NCBI GenBank assembly: GCA_019112625.1
Contig: DXIW01000031.1
Span: forward strand, 1 to 59,945
DNA length: 59,945 bases
Direction of reading: 5' to 3'
Source of the DNA: Candidatus Acutalibacter stercorigallinarum
GTDB taxonomy: Bacteria; Bacillota; Clostridia; Oscillospirales; Acutalibacteraceae
Shown here: one piece after another, positions 59,374 to 59,945 of the stretch
How positions within the stretch are numbered: the first letter of the stretch is position 1
Layout: the number at the start of each line of letters is the position of its first letter
Notes under the pieces: model-generated
What the model was told of the DNA's origin: nothing
The model's database searches: none
The model's input: the letters and a program-made list of their open reading frames with translations, nothing else
Program-made: the position numbers and the translations under genes

Positions 59374-59945
59374 CGGCTCCCACAGGGGAACCACCGCCCG
59401 GCTCACCGGAACTCTCTCGCCCGGTCTCCGCCCGGCCCGAATCCCTCCCGAGACCCACGGCCCAGCGCCGCCGGAACCATCCCGGCTCATTTTCTACCCG
59501 GCCGCCAGCTCCCCGAAGGGCACCCGCCGCCCGGCACACCGGAACTCATTCGTCCCAGCTCCCGCCCGGCCCGTGCCCCTCCCGAGACCCGCGGCCCAGC
59601 TCCACCGGAACCAACCCGGCTCAACTTCTACCCGGCGCCAGCTCCCCGAAGGGCAACCGCCGCCCGGCTCACCGGAACTCACTTGCCCCAGCTCCCGCCC
59701 AGCCCGTGCCTCTCCCGAGACCCGCAGCCCGGCTCCACCGGAACCAACCCGGCTTAATTTCCATCCGACCGCCAGCTCCCCACAGGGCAACCGCCGCCCG
59801 GCACACCGGAACTCCCTCATCCCGGCTCCCGCCCGGCCCGAATCCCTCCCGAGACCCGCAGCCCAGCGCTGCCGAAACCATCCCGGCTCATTTTCTACCC
59901 GGCGCCAGCTCCCCGAAGGGCAACCACCGCCCGGCTCACCGGAAC
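59374..59945. repeat. tandem array of about 133-bp GC-rich units, open at the right edge
   Basis: The marker CACCGGAACTC recurs at 59404, 59537, 59670 and 59804 and, cut by the window edge, at 59937, giving periods of 133, 133, 134 and 133. A second marker, CCGGAACC, lies about 66 bases after each one (59471, 59605, 59738; CCGAAACC at 59872). Units share blocks such as CTCCCGAGACCC, CCCGGCT and GCCAGCTCCCC and differ at scattered bases. The period is not a multiple of three, so it is not a coding repeat. Confidence 0.85.

Noticed and set aside
59374-59945. CRISPR array or repetitive coding gene
   Set aside because: Units are about 133 bp without unique spacers, and the period is not a multiple of three, so long reverse-strand frames here change reading frame from unit to unit.

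Overview
This window looks like chromosomal DNA of a high-G+C, endospore-forming Clostridia, most likely an Oscillospirales gut bacterium of the Flavonifractor/Lawsonibacter/Pseudoflavonifractor kind. The evidence is a sigma-G gene, a YlmC/YmxH protein, Gram-positive PolC, the short HisG plus HisZ arrangement, AGGAGG ribosome sites with sigma-A promoters throughout, and strong C/G bias at third codon positions. No marker names the species; the assignment is inferred.

Left end (1-3391): the right part of an integrative mobilizable element. It holds the tail of an unidentified gene, MobC, a MOB-P type relaxase, a small TnpW-like protein and a large serine recombinase. It ends at a 3' fragment of a tRNA-Thr gene, taken as the attachment junction, with an outward-facing promoter just inside.

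3392-24036: mostly housekeeping and envelope genes. In order: a pentapeptide-repeat protein; a three-gene ABC-2 exporter; a MATE pump; a LytTR/DUF3021 pair; a small membrane protein plus SprT-like zinc protein; a lipoprotein and an amidohydrolase; the rpsF-ssb-rpsR operon with a structured leader; a Cys-rich protein; galU; a zinc-ribbon membrane protein; a large Sel1-repeat protein; prfB without its usual frameshift; a coiled-coil protein built of 11-residue repeats; and a cassette of EctB-like aminotransferase, SGNH-type protein and MBOAT acyltransferase.

24037-35569: a lplB/lplC/lipoprotein sugar-uptake operon behind a structured leader; a P-II-like protein paired with a DUF1538 membrane protein; cca; a SEC-C protein; sigG, whose ribosome site lies in the arm of a 13-bp hairpin; a YczE-like protein; ppa; and a ymxH-like gene.

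35570-49695: the translation/envelope supercluster rpsB-tsf // pyrH-frr-uppS-cdsA-dxr-rseP-ispG-polC, interrupted by two reverse-strand membrane genes. The middle of polC has different codon usage from its ends.

49696-57313: a histidine operon, hisZ-hisG-hisD-hisC-hisB-hisA/hisI fusion-hisE-methyltransferase, with a terminator-like leader. hisH and hisF are missing. The window closes with a secreted NlpC/P60-SH3-SLH surface protein on the reverse strand. Upstream of it is a tandem array of about 133-bp units that runs off the end of the window and that I cannot assign to any known element.

Promoters here repeatedly use an extended -10 (TGTG[C/G]TATA[A/C]T) and a variant -35 (TTGCGC).
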